DNA from: Zipacnadum sp036504235
GTDB lineage: Bacteria > Armatimonadota > Zipacnadia > Zipacnadales > Zipacnadaceae
Assembly: GCA_036504235.1 (NCBI GenBank)
Contig: DASXVN010000020.1
Coordinates: 1-43,718, forward strand
Length of the DNA: 43,718 bases
Direction: 5' to 3'
Shown here in pieces: positions 30,583 through 38,716 of the stretch; position 1 is the first letter of the stretch; every line of letters begins with the position of its first letter. A model generated the notes under the pieces. It was not told where the DNA came from. It saw only the letters and a list, made by a program, of their open reading frames with translations, and did not search any database. The position numbers and the translations under genes are program-made.

Positions 30583-30657
30583 CCCCCTCCCGCCCCCAGC
30601 CCCTCCCGTTCCGCGAGGGGTGCCCGCAGGGCGGGGTGGGCCTAGCCGTTTGCCGTT
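30583..30657. repeat. G+C-rich hairpin repeat R2, copy b
   Basis: Near-duplicate of 30226-30299, differing at a few bases (GTTCCGCGAGGGG in place of GCTCCGGGAGGGG). The stem is slightly weakened. Confidence 0.75.
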
Positions 30658-30720
30658 CTCCCCCTCGCCTGCGGGCGCTCGTCGGCGAGTGCCACGGAGA
30701 GGGGACCGGGGGGTGAGGCC
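30658..30720. repeat. Hairpin repeat R3, copy c
   Basis: CTCCCCCTCGCC at left and GGAGAGGGGACCGGGGGGTG at right, with CGCTCGTCGGCGAGTG between. It ends 46 bp before the larE promoter. With the preceding copies it fills most of the 672-bp gap 30109-30780, in which I see no gene. Confidence 0.65.
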
Positions 30721-30766
30721 AAGCCACCGCTGACCCCGCTCGCTTTCCTCCCCCTCCCGTCTGTGC

Positions 30767-30772
30767 TATACT
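30767..30772 (+). promoter_or_regulatory. -10 box of larE, possible leaderless start
   Basis: TATACT preceded by TGTGC (an extended -10-like context). The expected start of transcription is 6-8 bases downstream, at about 30779-30781, which coincides with the larE ATG. The -35 (TTTCCT, 30744-30749) is poor. Confidence 0.5.
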
Positions 30773-30780
30773 CTTGGGCC

Positions 30781-31602
30781 ATGAGTCCGGCCGAGCTTGA
30801 CCAGAAGGAAGAGCGGCTGCGCCAACTCTTGCGCGAGATGGGCAGCGTCGTCGTTGCCTACTCCGGCGGGGTGGACAGTTCCCTGCTGCTCGCCGTCGCC
30901 GCCGAGGTGCTGGGCAACCAGGCGCTGGCCGCGACTGCCTCCTCCGAGGTCTACCCCGAGCGCGAATTGCAGGAGGCCCGGGAGCTGGCGGCCGGCCTGG
31001 GTGTGCGGCACCTCGTGTTTGCGACCTCCGAGCTGGAACTCCCCCATTTCACCGAGAATCCCCCGGATCGCTGCTATTACTGCAAGCTGGAGCTATTCGG
31101 CCAGTTGCGCGAGTTGGCGAACCGCGAGGGCCTGGCCTGGGTGGTGGAGGGCGCGCAGGTGGATGACGCGAGCGACCACCGCCCCGGAGCCCGCGCCGCG
31201 CAGGAATGCGGCGTCCGCGCACCCCTGGCCGAGGCCGGGCTGACCAAGGCCGAGGTCCGCGAGCTGTCGCGCCGACGGGGTCTGCCCACCTGGGACGCCC
31301 CCTCCCGCGCCTGCCTGGCCTCCCGTTTTCCCTACGGAGACACCATCAACGTCGCCAAGCTCCAGCAGGTGGCGCAGGCCGAGTCCTGGCTGGCCGACCA
31401 CGGTTTTCGCCAGTACCGGGTGCGGCATCACGGGGACCTGGCCCGGATTGAGCTGGAAGCGCCGGACCTCGCCCGCCTGGTAGACGAGCCGCTGCGCAGC
31501 GCCACCGTCGAGCATTTCAAGGCCCTGGGCTTTCTGTACGTAACCATGGACCTGCAAGGTTTTAGATCGGGGAGTATGAATGAGCCCCTCGCCGGATCAT
31601 AA
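30781..31602 (+). CDS. larE: ATP-dependent sacrificial sulfur transferase LarE
   Basis: A PP-loop ATP pyrophosphatase that supplies sulfur for the nickel-pincer (NPN) cofactor of lactate racemase and related enzymes. The 273-aa protein has the PP-loop YSGGVDSSLLL at 27-37. Three cysteines lie at C98, C101 (RCYYCK) and C178 (SRACLASRFP). C178 corresponds to the sacrificial cysteine of single-Cys LarE. The additional C98/C101 pair marks the three-cysteine class shown elsewhere to carry a [4Fe-4S] cluster and recycle sulfur. larA, larB and larC are not in the window. There is no ribosome-binding site, consistent with a leaderless transcript. It overlaps nadB by 23 bases in another frame. Confidence 0.9.
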   Translation: MSPAELDQKEERLRQLLREMGSVVVAYSGGVDSSLLLAVAAEVLGNQALAATASSEVYPERELQEARELAAGLGVRHLVFATSELELPHFTENPPDRCYYCKLELFGQLRELANREGLAWVVEGAQVDDASDHRPGARAAQECGVRAPLAEAGLTKAEVRELSRRRGLPTWDAPSRACLASRFPYGDTINVAKLQQVAQAESWLADHGFRQYRVRHHGDLARIELEAPDLARLVDEPLRSATVEHFKALGFLYVTMDLQGFRSGSMNEPLAGS

Positions 31603-33199
31603 TCAGCCGGAGACGCGGCAGTGTCGCTTTCTGGTCATCGGCTCCGGCATCGCCGGGCTGTGGACCGCGCTGCATTTGGCCCCCCACGGGGACGTTACCC
31701 TGCTCACCAAGAGCCGCCTGCGCGAGTCGAACACCCAATACGCGCAGGGCGGCATCGCCGTAGCGCTGCCCTCCGCCGACAGCCCCGAGCTGCACCGCGA
31801 GGACACCCTGGAGGCCGGCGCCGGACTCTGCGACGAGCCGGCAGTCAGCGTCCTGACCCGCGAGGGCCCGAACGTGGTCCGCGAATTGATCGCCGAGGGC
31901 GCGGATTTTGACCGTCTCGATGGCGAATTGCTCTACGGCCGGGAGGCCGCCCACGGCATGCGGCGCATCCTCCACGCGCACGGCGACGCCACCGGCGCGG
32001 AGGTCCAGCGCACCGCCACCGAGGCCATCTCGCACTTCCCCCAGATCACCGTCCATGAGGAAACCGCCGCCGTCGAGTTGCTCCGGGTGGACGGGCAGTG
32101 TCTGGGCGTGGAGGCCGTGGACCTGGCGCACCAAAAGCGCCAGCGCTTCCTGGCCGACTGCACGGTCCTGGCCACCGGCGGCGCAGGCGGCGTGTACCGC
32201 TACACCACCAACCCCCCGGTCGCCACCGCCGACGGTCCGGCCCTGGCCTGGCGCGCCGGCGCGTACCTACGCGACATGGAGTTCGTCCAGTTCCATCCCA
32301 CCGCCCTGTGGGCCTCCGGCTACCCCAAGTTTCTCATCTCCGAGGCGGTGCGCGGCGAGGGCGCGCGGCTGGTGGATGCGCAGGGGCAGCGGTTCATGCC
32401 CGCCTACCACGAGCTGGCCGAGCTGGCCCCCCGCGACATCGTGGCCCGCGCCATCTTCGCCGAAATGGAGAAGGCCGGCGCCGACTGCATGTACCTGGAC
32501 TTCTCCCCCCTCGGCGAGGACCGGCTGCGCCAGCGCTTCCCCGGCATCGTCGAGGAGCTGCTTCACCGCGGCTTTGACCCCTTCCACCACCCCATCCCCA
32601 TCTGCCCCGCCGCCCACTATATGATGGGCGGCGTGCTCGCCGATCTGCACGGTTTCACCGGCGTGCCGCGCCTCTTCGCCTGCGGCGAGTGCGCCGACTA
32701 CGGCGTCCACGGCGCCAACCGCCTGGCCTCCAATTCCCTGCTGGACGGTCTAGTCTTCGGCGTCCGCACCGCCGCCGCCATGGCCCAGATTGAGCCGCTG
32801 CCCGAGGACCTGCGGCAGCGCGGCCAAGCGCTGCCCACCGCCCCGGCGCAGGCCCTGCCCGAGGAGGCCAAGACCACTATCCAGCGCCTGGCCTGGGCCA
32901 AGATCGGCATCGTCCGCACCAAGTCGGAGCTGACCGAGGCGGTCGAGCAACTGGGCGCCCTGGGCGCGGAAACCCGCCCGCAGGAGCTGGCCACGGTCGG
33001 CGAACTAGAGGCCGCGAACATGTGCCAGGTCGCCTGGCTGGTGGCCACCGCCGCGCTCATCCGCGAGGAGAGCCGCGGGGCGCATTACCGTTCCGACTTC
33101 CCGGACACCGAGGAGGCGTGGCGCCGCCACATCCTGCTCCGCCAGGTAGCCGGCGTCCCCGAAATCACCTACCGCCCCGTGATTCTGGAGCACGAGTAG
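31580..33199 (+). CDS. nadB: L-aspartate oxidase
   Basis: FAD enzyme oxidising L-aspartate to iminoaspartate, the first step of de novo NAD synthesis. At 539 aa it is full length. Motifs: FAD loop LVIGSGIAGLWTALHLA (residues 14-30), the flavin/substrate loop SNTQYAQGGIAVALP, the HGANRLASNSLLDGLVFG signature near residue 377 and the active-site arginine region PAAHYMMGGVLADL. The C-terminal helical domain (IQRLAWAKIGIVRTKSELTE) is complete. The start ATG 31580 lies inside the end of larE, preceded by a weak GGGGAG. nadA and nadC are not visible here; the pairing with larE is unusual and may simply be operonic. Confidence 0.96.
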   Translation: MSPSPDHNQPETRQCRFLVIGSGIAGLWTALHLAPHGDVTLLTKSRLRESNTQYAQGGIAVALPSADSPELHREDTLEAGAGLCDEPAVSVLTREGPNVVRELIAEGADFDRLDGELLYGREAAHGMRRILHAHGDATGAEVQRTATEAISHFPQITVHEETAAVELLRVDGQCLGVEAVDLAHQKRQRFLADCTVLATGGAGGVYRYTTNPPVATADGPALAWRAGAYLRDMEFVQFHPTALWASGYPKFLISEAVRGEGARLVDAQGQRFMPAYHELAELAPRDIVARAIFAEMEKAGADCMYLDFSPLGEDRLRQRFPGIVEELLHRGFDPFHHPIPICPAAHYMMGGVLADLHGFTGVPRLFACGECADYGVHGANRLASNSLLDGLVFGVRTAAAMAQIEPLPEDLRQRGQALPTAPAQALPEEAKTTIQRLAWAKIGIVRTKSELTEAVEQLGALGAETRPQELATVGELEAANMCQVAWLVATAALIREESRGAHYRSDFPDTEEAWRRHILLRQVAGVPEITYRPVILEHE

Positions 33200-33218
33200 G
33201 ATTAGCCGCTGCACTTGG

Positions 33219-33351
33219 GGAGGGGCCGAATGCGAGTACGACCGACGTCTGCGTCGGGCGCACGGAAGCATCCGGCCCACCGCCTTTCGCTAACCCTGGG
33301 CCGGATACTTCTGGAGTTTGCTCCGCAAACTCCCTCGTATGCGGCCCCTCC
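33219..33351. repeat. Branched palindromic repeat, copy B
   Basis: A 133-bp element between nadB and the glycosyltransferase gene. Outer arms GGAGGGGCCGAATGCGAG and CTCGTATGCGGCCCCTCC pair. The inner stem is CATCCGGCCCA with TGGGCCGGAT. Side hairpins are CCGACGTCTGCGTCGG (perfect 6-bp stem) and GGAGTTTG/CAAACTCC with loop CTCCG. It aligns with the reverse complement of copy A over most of its length. Confidence 0.85.
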
Positions 33352-33373
33352 GGGAGAGACCAGGAGAACCCGC

Positions 33374-34885
33374 ATGGAAACCACCACCTCCAACCCCCGC
33401 CTCCGATCCCTCCTGGTGATCGCCGCCTTCGTGGTCTTCACCGCTCTGCTCGTCTACCGGCTGGGCGACCGGGAATTGTGGCTGGACGAGGTCATCACCA
33501 TCGGCCACACCCAGACCGCGCACCCCGCCTACGACGCCTTCCACCCGGACGGTTACTACCGGCTGATGTACCAGTGGCGGCAACTCTTCGGCAGCTCGGA
33601 TGGCGCCCTGCGCGCGCTGTCGGTGCCCTTTGCGCTGCTGGCGCTGCTCCTGGTCTGGCTGCTGGCCTCGCGGCTGCTACCCGCCCCGACCGCGATTCTG
33701 GCCCTGTGGCTGGTGGCGCTGTCGCCCTTTGCGCTGCTCTATCTCCGCATGGCGCGGTACTTCTCCCTGACCCTGGCCGCCACGCTGCTGGTGGTCTACC
33801 TGGCGCTCCTGGCGCGCGAGCGGGCCCAGCCGGTGTACTACCTGCTGCTGGGCCTCGCGACCGTCGCCCTGCTGAACGTAGATTACGTGGCCTGCCTGGG
33901 CGTCCCGCTGCTCTATCTCTGGCTCCGGGGCACGACCGAGGAGCGCCGCCCCGCGCGCTGGTGGTGGCTGCCGGCCGCCGCCCTGCCTGCCGCTTTCCTG
34001 CTGCTCAAGCTGCCCGCGCTGCTCCACGACGCCCGGGGGGTAGCCGGCGTCGCCGCGGCTCCGCCCACCCTGCACGGTCTGCTGCTCAAGCTCGGCCTGC
34101 CCTTCTACTCGGCCACGGTCGGCGAGACCACCGACTTCTGGCGGTTCTACCTGGTAGTCCCGGTCGGCCTGGCCGGAATGCTGCTCTGGGGGCTAGGCCT
34201 CCGGAATCTCTGGCGGCGCGGCGGGCCAAATCGCTGGCTGCTGCTGGCGCCGTGGCCCCTGCTGGTCGTGATCGCCACCGTCGTGCTCTCCACCCTCGCC
34301 GCCGGCGAGCCCTGGCCGCGGGTGAGCAGCTTCAGCCTGTATGCGCTGCCGTTCTTCCTGATGACCGTCGCCGCCGGGACCCTCCGCCTGCGCCGGTGGG
34401 CCGCCGTCGTGCTGGTGGGAATCTTCCTGCTGGGGCAACTCTACGGGGTGAGCAACTATCTGGCGCGCCGGCAGTTCCTCAACCCCGGCTACAACGTGGC
34501 TTGGCGCGAGGTCAGCCGGCTCATCGGCAGCCGCACCTCGCCCGGCGAGGTGGCGATCACCTTCTGGGATGCCTCGATCTCGCGCTACTGGGATGCCCCC
34601 GCCCGGCTCGTGGATATCACCGTCCCCGGCGGGGAGCAGCAGGAGCCGAGCCTGCGGGACTTCCCCTCGTCGGGGGGCGGGGTGTGGCTGATCGATCGTG
34701 ACCGGGGTTCGGACACGGCGCGCACCGCGACTGAGGCCTTCGTCACGCGGATGCGCGCGCTGGCGGCGACCACCGAGGAGTTCTCGGTGATGCCGCTGTC
34801 GCCGACCGAGCAGCGCTGGCGCAGCCGCCTGGGCGGCCGTCCCGCGGACCCGGCATACCTGCGGGTCTACCACTTCCGGCCCTAG
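33374..34885 (+). CDS. GT39/GT83-like membrane glycosyltransferase
   Basis: A 503-aa polytopic protein of the GT-C superfamily, which uses polyprenyl-phosphate sugars as donors at the outer face of the membrane. After the first helix the acidic motif LGDRELWLDEVITIGH is the expected catalytic loop. About ten further hydrophobic segments follow up to residue 370 (LAATLLVVYLALLARERAQP). The C-terminal 130 residues are soluble (WREVSRLIGSRTSPGEVAIT). ATG 33374 follows AGGAGA; reading further upstream would translate repeat copy B and is rejected. It converges on the PAS/GAF gene with overlapping stops within CTAG (34882-34885). Confidence 0.87.
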   Translation: METTTSNPRLRSLLVIAAFVVFTALLVYRLGDRELWLDEVITIGHTQTAHPAYDAFHPDGYYRLMYQWRQLFGSSDGALRALSVPFALLALLLVWLLASRLLPAPTAILALWLVALSPFALLYLRMARYFSLTLAATLLVVYLALLARERAQPVYYLLLGLATVALLNVDYVACLGVPLLYLWLRGTTEERRPARWWWLPAAALPAAFLLLKLPALLHDARGVAGVAAAPPTLHGLLLKLGLPFYSATVGETTDFWRFYLVVPVGLAGMLLWGLGLRNLWRRGGPNRWLLLAPWPLLVVIATVVLSTLAAGEPWPRVSSFSLYALPFFLMTVAAGTLRLRRWAAVVLVGIFLLGQLYGVSNYLARRQFLNPGYNVAWREVSRLIGSRTSPGEVAITFWDASISRYWDAPARLVDITVPGGEQQEPSLRDFPSSGGGVWLIDRDRGSDTARTATEAFVTRMRALAATTEEFSVMPLSPTEQRWRSRLGGRPADPAYLRVYHFRP

Positions 34886-36960
34886 GCCGCGGGCGGCTCA
34901 CTCCCGGCCAGAATCATCCCCAGGACCTCGCCGCTGCTGTCCCGGATGACCTTGCTGCGCCAGTTCATCACGATCCGGCGCCGAGCCCGGTTCAGCACCG
35001 GCAGCTCCCCGCTGTGTACCTCGCCGTTTGCCTCCTGGAGCCGGTCCGCGAACCATTTCCGCTGGGCCGCGCGCAGGGGCCGGGGGACCAGCAACTCAAA
35101 CCAGTCCTGGCCCACCAATTCCTCTTCCCGGTAGCCCAGCTTCTCCGCCGCGAGCCCGTTGACCCGCGTAATCTTCCCCGGGGGGTCCAGGGTGAAGACC
35201 AGGTTATCCACGACCTCCAGGCAGTGTCGCGCCAGTTCCCGCTCGCTCTCCACCGCCCGCAGCCCCGCGCGCCGGCGGGTGATATCGCGTGCGGTGCTCA
35301 GGGCCGCCGGCTGGCCCCGGTACTCCACCAGGCGCACGAACACCTCCACCGGCAGCGGCGCCCCCCCGCCCTGGGGCAGGTGCTCAGTCACGAACTTTAC
35401 CTCGCCGGTCGCCAGCAACTCCCGAAACCGCGCCGGCACCTGCACGGCATTCTCCGGCGTGTCCACGTCGGCCGGCGTCATGCCCAGCAACTCCTCCCGG
35501 GTGTAGCCCAGCCGCTCGCAGGCGACCTGGTTGACCTCCAGGAAGTGCCCCTCCAGGTCCATAATGAAGATGGCGTCGGCCGCGGAGTTGAAGATCGCGG
35601 CCAGGTCCTGCTCCCGCTCCTCCAGGGCGTATTCAGCGCGCTTGCGATCCGTGACCTCCTGCCCCATCGCCACCAGGCCGGAGATCTCCCCGGTGCCTCC
35701 CCGCAAGGGGGCAATCCCCCAGGAGATCACCTTGTTGCTCCCGTCCCGGCAGCGCACCGACGTCTCCAGGCTGCGCGGCTGCTCTCCCCGCGCCATGACT
35801 CGCGCCGCCACCGCGAGCACCAGCTCCCGGTACGCGGGATCGGGGTAGAGCCACTCCCAGATCTGATCGCTATTGAGCACCTCGATCATGGAGTAGCCGG
35901 ATATCTCCTCGGCGGCGGGGTTCCAGAAGCGCACCCGGCGCTCCAGGTCAAAGGCGGCCACCCAGGAGTTCGTGTTATCAATGACGACCCGGTACTGCTC
36001 CAGGGCGTCGCGGACGGCCAGGGAGGCGCGCTCGCTTTCCTCCTCGCGCTCCAGCACGTACAGCCCCAGCGCCAGGTCGGCGGCCACCTCGGCCAGCAGG
36101 GTGACCTCTTCCTGATCGCCGACGAAGAAGCGGGGGAAGGTGACGCACAGCACGCCAAAGGTGCGGTGTCCGTGACGGAGCGCGGCGACCAGCGCCGTCG
36201 CCTCCGTGGCCTTCTGGCCGGGGGGCAGGAGCACCGTGATCGCGAGCAGGTCCGCCACGACTTGTGGCGCCTGGTGCTTGAGGGCCTCCTGAATCCACAG
36301 GCGCAGGTCGCCGGCGACCATCCGCTTGATCAGTTCCGGGCCCTCGGCGTCCAACCCCGCCCCGGCGCTGTCGATCAGATACCGCTGCTCGTCCAGCAGC
36401 AGCGCGCAGGCCGAGTAGTAGCCGCGGGTCTGGGTGAGAATCTCGCAAGTGCGTTCCAGGAGGGTGTGGCGGTCCTTCTCGCGAGTGACCAGACGGTCAA
36501 TCTCGCGCAGCGCGGTGAGCACCTCGGTGAGGTGCGTAAGATGCTGCTCGGAGTCGTGGATGGCCTGCTCGGCGGCGCGATGCTCAGTGATGTCAATGCC
36601 GATGCCCACCAGCCGCGAGACCTGGCCCGACGCGTCCCGCAGCGAGCTGTCCTGCCAGCGGATCAGCCGCCGCTCGTCGTCGCGCGTCAGCCAGAAGTCC
36701 TCGCGATAGGCCGGCCGGTCCGGCCCGATCTGCTGCCACGCGGCCCGGGCCGCCTCCATTTCCTCCGGCGGGACAAACAGCTCCCACAGCACCTGCCCCA
36801 GCACCTCTTCCCGCCGGTACCCGAGCACCTCTTCACACTGCCGGTTGAAGAACAGCAGTCGGCCCTCCGGATCGGCAACCACGATCAAGGCCTGCGCGCT
36901 CTCAATGATCGCGCGCGCCAGGTCTGCGTCGAGTTGCTCCGGCTGCCGGGGTCCCGCCAT
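34882..36960 (-). CDS. Multi-PAS/GAF sensory protein without an output domain
   Basis: A 692-aa cytosolic protein composed only of sensory modules: PAS-PAC (residues about 12-135; LIVVADPEGRLLFFNRQCEE), a GAF domain (about 150-310; TLLERTCEILTQTRGYYSAC), PAS (about 320-445; RVRFWNPAAEEISGYSMIEV), PAS (about 450-565; ADAIFIMDLEGHFLEVNQVA) and PAS (about 575-690; LVFTLDPPGKITRVNGLAAE). The protein ends with the last PAS, so there is no histidine kinase, GGDEF, EAL, HD or phosphatase domain. ATG 36960 follows AGGAGG. It is the last gene of a three-gene operon with a flavoprotein and a rubrerythrin-like protein, suggesting redox sensing (inference). It may act through a separate kinase, or be a truncated kinase. 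Confidence 0.9.
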   Translation of the reverse strand: MAGPRQPEQLDADLARAIIESAQALIVVADPEGRLLFFNRQCEEVLGYRREEVLGQVLWELFVPPEEMEAARAAWQQIGPDRPAYREDFWLTRDDERRLIRWQDSSLRDASGQVSRLVGIGIDITEHRAAEQAIHDSEQHLTHLTEVLTALREIDRLVTREKDRHTLLERTCEILTQTRGYYSACALLLDEQRYLIDSAGAGLDAEGPELIKRMVAGDLRLWIQEALKHQAPQVVADLLAITVLLPPGQKATEATALVAALRHGHRTFGVLCVTFPRFFVGDQEEVTLLAEVAADLALGLYVLEREEESERASLAVRDALEQYRVVIDNTNSWVAAFDLERRVRFWNPAAEEISGYSMIEVLNSDQIWEWLYPDPAYRELVLAVAARVMARGEQPRSLETSVRCRDGSNKVISWGIAPLRGGTGEISGLVAMGQEVTDRKRAEYALEEREQDLAAIFNSAADAIFIMDLEGHFLEVNQVACERLGYTREELLGMTPADVDTPENAVQVPARFRELLATGEVKFVTEHLPQGGGAPLPVEVFVRLVEYRGQPAALSTARDITRRRAGLRAVESERELARHCLEVVDNLVFTLDPPGKITRVNGLAAEKLGYREEELVGQDWFELLVPRPLRAAQRKWFADRLQEANGEVHSGELPVLNRARRRIVMNWRSKVIRDSSGEVLGMILAGSEPPAA

Positions 36961-36977
36961 GCGGCGTCCTCCTTCCG

Positions 36978-37574
36978 TTACTGACGGAGGTGCGCCGCCA
37001 GGGCCGCTCCCGCCGCGTGCGCCTGCGGCAGGGCCGTCCAGTGGTCCGCGATCTCACCCGGAGCCTCAATCTGGGGGAAAATCAGTTCTCCGTACTGCCC
37101 GTCGAAAGTATCCACAAACGACTCCACGACCAGCCGCGTGGCCCGGATCTGCCCGCGCGAGCGTCCGCCCAGCACGGCCAGAAACAGCAGCGTCCGGTCC
37201 TTGCCGTCATCCGATATCGGCTTGTTCAGCAGGTACTTGCGCGCCCACAGCGCCTGGGCCCGGTCAATCATCGACTTGACCTGGCCGGTGACACTGGCGA
37301 AGTAAATCGGGGAGGCCAGCAGCATCCCGTCCATCCGCTCGATCAAATCGTAGACCGATTGCATGTCGTCCTGGATGACGCACACGCCGGTAGCCGTGCA
37401 GCCGCCGCAGTGCTGGCAGGCCACAAACTGCATCTCGTTGGGCCGCATCCACTCAATCTGCGCGCCCTCCTCGGAGGCCCCCAGCGCGGCCGCTTCCAGC
37501 AGGGTGTCGGTGTTCCCTCCCCGACGCGGACTGCCGGCCACGGCCACGATCAGAGGCTTCTTCTGCTCGGTCAT
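36978..37574 (-). CDS. NADPH-dependent FMN reductase/iron-sulfur-flavoprotein-like
   Basis: A 198-aa flavodoxin-fold protein. The FMN phosphate loop VAGSPRRGGNTDTLLEAA is at 13-30. A cysteine cluster CQHCGGCTATGVCVIQDDM (about 54-72) is typical of the NADPH-dependent FMN reductase/iron-sulfur flavoprotein group and would ligate an Fe-S cluster if complete. LLASPIYFASVTGQVKSMID forms the conserved flavin-side loop, and LFLAVLGGRS follows. ATG 37574 has AAAGGA upstream. It lies 18 bp after the rubrerythrin-like gene and 17 bp before the PAS protein: a redox operon. Physiological electron donor and acceptor unknown. Confidence 0.9.
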   Translation of the reverse strand: MTEQKKPLIVAVAGSPRRGGNTDTLLEAAALGASEEGAQIEWMRPNEMQFVACQHCGGCTATGVCVIQDDMQSVYDLIERMDGMLLASPIYFASVTGQVKSMIDRAQALWARKYLLNKPISDDGKDRTLLFLAVLGGRSRGQIRATRLVVESFVDTFDGQYGELIFPQIEAPGEIADHWTALPQAHAAGAALAAHLRQ

Positions 37575-37592
37575 AGCGATCCTTTCGGGAGC

Positions 37593-38084
37593 CTACGGTC
37601 GCTGACAGACCCGGCACATTCGCCGGAGCCGCTCCACGTGGCTCTTTTCTTGAGTGAGTATGTCGTCCATTATCTCGCGGTGCGCGCCGCCCATCACGTG
37701 CCGCATCTCGTAGTAGAACAAAATGGTGTCCTTCTCAAACCCCAGGGCGAAATTCAGCACCTCGGCATCTCCCCCCAGGCTGGGCAGAACCTTCGCCACC
37801 AGATCCTCGGAGGGCAACAGCCGCTCCTCCAGCAAGGCCTGGATGTAGGCCGAGCGCTCGCCGGGCTCGCCCGCCGGCGGCCGGTGCTCGGTCTCCACGG
37901 GCTGCATCGCCCGGAAGACTCGCTCGTGCCGCTCCTCCTCGCGGGCCAGCAACTCCAGCAGTTGCTTGGCCTCCGGGTTCGCCGCCCTCAGCGACGCGGC
38001 CAGGTAGAAGCCCTGACCGTTCTGCTCTAGCTGGACCGCAATCTCCACCATCTCTGCAGCGCTGAAGAGTCCGGCTTCGGGCAT
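37593..38084 (-). CDS. Rubrerythrin/ferritin-like diiron protein
   Basis: A 163-aa four-helix protein. Diiron ligands appear as E20 (AVQLEQNGQGFY), E49/E50-xx-H53 (LAREEERHERVF), E116-type (GFEKDTILFYYEM) and E147-xx-H (TQEKSHVERLRR), the pattern of rubrerythrin-like ferritin-fold proteins that reduce peroxide or store iron. The C-terminus MCRVCQRP holds two cysteines but not a complete rubredoxin domain, so it is a truncated or rubredoxin-less form. ATG 38084 follows AAAGGAG. It is the first gene of the redox operon. Confidence 0.88.
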   Translation of the reverse strand: MPEAGLFSAAEMVEIAVQLEQNGQGFYLAASLRAANPEAKQLLELLAREEERHERVFRAMQPVETEHRPPAGEPGERSAYIQALLEERLLPSEDLVAKVLPSLGGDAEVLNFALGFEKDTILFYYEMRHVMGGAHREIMDDILTQEKSHVERLRRMCRVCQRP

Positions 38085-38279
38085 GGACCGTCAACTCCTT
38101 TGCGAGGCGTCGCCCCGGACGCCTCCCGGCGCGGGGTGCCCCGAGCGGCGTATTCGTTCCACGAGGTAGGACTGTACAAGCGCCCTGTTTGGTTCGAGTT
38201 TCGGGGGAAAATACCTCCCCCCGGCCCCGGCCCGCCCCCGAACGCCGCCCCGCGACGCGGCGATCCTCTCCCCGCCCTC

Positions 38280-38295
38280 TAAAACATTTGTTTTA
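38280..38295. promoter_or_regulatory. Perfect AT-rich palindrome, operator-like
   Basis: TAAAACA TT TGTTTTA, seven-base arms. It stands out in a G+C-rich intergenic region. It lies 18 bp upstream of the -35 box of the 3D-domain gene and 196 bp upstream of the rubrerythrin start, so it could control either side. Binding protein unknown; it is not an obvious Fur or PerR box. Confidence 0.5.
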
Positions 38296-38313
38296 CTATG
38301 TGACTCCACGGGG

Positions 38314-38343
38314 TTGACTTTTGTCGAGCCCCTGGTTTATCAT
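38314..38343 (+). promoter_or_regulatory. Sigma-A-type promoter of the 3D-domain gene
   Basis: TTGACT (38314-38319), 18-bp spacer, TATCAT (38338-38343). It implies a leader of about 365 nt before the ATG at 38717. An early hairpin, GTTGCCCC/GGGGCGAC, follows at about 38352-38371. Confidence 0.7.
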
Positions 38344-38406
38344 TTCGCTCGTTGCCCCCCTGGGGCGACAATACGTAAAACTTCGTAGTACCCGAAAGGA
38401 GTGAGT

Positions 38407-38472
38407 TTGACCAGAATCTGCAGGCCGGCGCAGTCCGAGTCGCTGTTGACTCGACGTTCGTGTCGCAACTGA
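38407..38472 (+). CDS. Possible 21-codon leader ORF
   Basis: AAGGAG at 38396-38401 stands five bases before TTG 38407, and the frame runs 21 codons to TGA 38472 (LTRICRPAQSESLLTRRSCR then N). It lies within the long leader of the 3D-domain gene. A hairpin (CGAGTC/GACTCG) lies inside it. It could be a regulatory leader peptide. The evidence is only the strong site and position, and chance is quite possible. Confidence 0.25.
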   Translation: MTRICRPAQSESLLTRRSCRN

Positions 38473-38716
38473 GCTGACCTGCTAGACAACCGGTTCGGTA
38501 CCCCTGACTTACCGGCGGCCTCGGCCGCTTTGCTTCCCCCACCAGTCCTACCGGCAGCCCCACTGCCCGGAAGTTCGTCCTCTCGCGTTCTCCCAGCCAC
38601 TTTTGTCGTGTCCTCCACGCTGCCCTTGCGCGCGCCGCCCTGCGGCGGCCGGCCCTGCCGGCCTGCCTCCGGGACGACCCTAACGCGCTGCATACCGAAC
38701 CTGGTCAACCAAACTT

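Noticed and set aside
30109..30780. CRISPR array
   Set aside because: The repeats are palindromic, in both orientations, of unequal length, and not separated by uniform spacers.
33215..33373. N-terminal extension of the GT39-like protein
   Set aside because: It translates the palindromic repeat copy B; the ATG at 33374 has a good AGGAGA site.
35014..36984. 656-codon plus-strand frame
   Set aside because: Antisense to the PAS/GAF gene; composition is the usual shadow type.
38340..38708. 122-codon minus-strand frame in the leader of the 3D-domain gene
   Set aside because: No ribosome-binding site, no domain, and it lies opposite a promoter and hairpins.
38340..38716. c-di-AMP (ydaO-type) riboswitch before the 3D-domain gene
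   Set aside because: Position would fit, but the conserved core sequences of that riboswitch are not visible on either strand.
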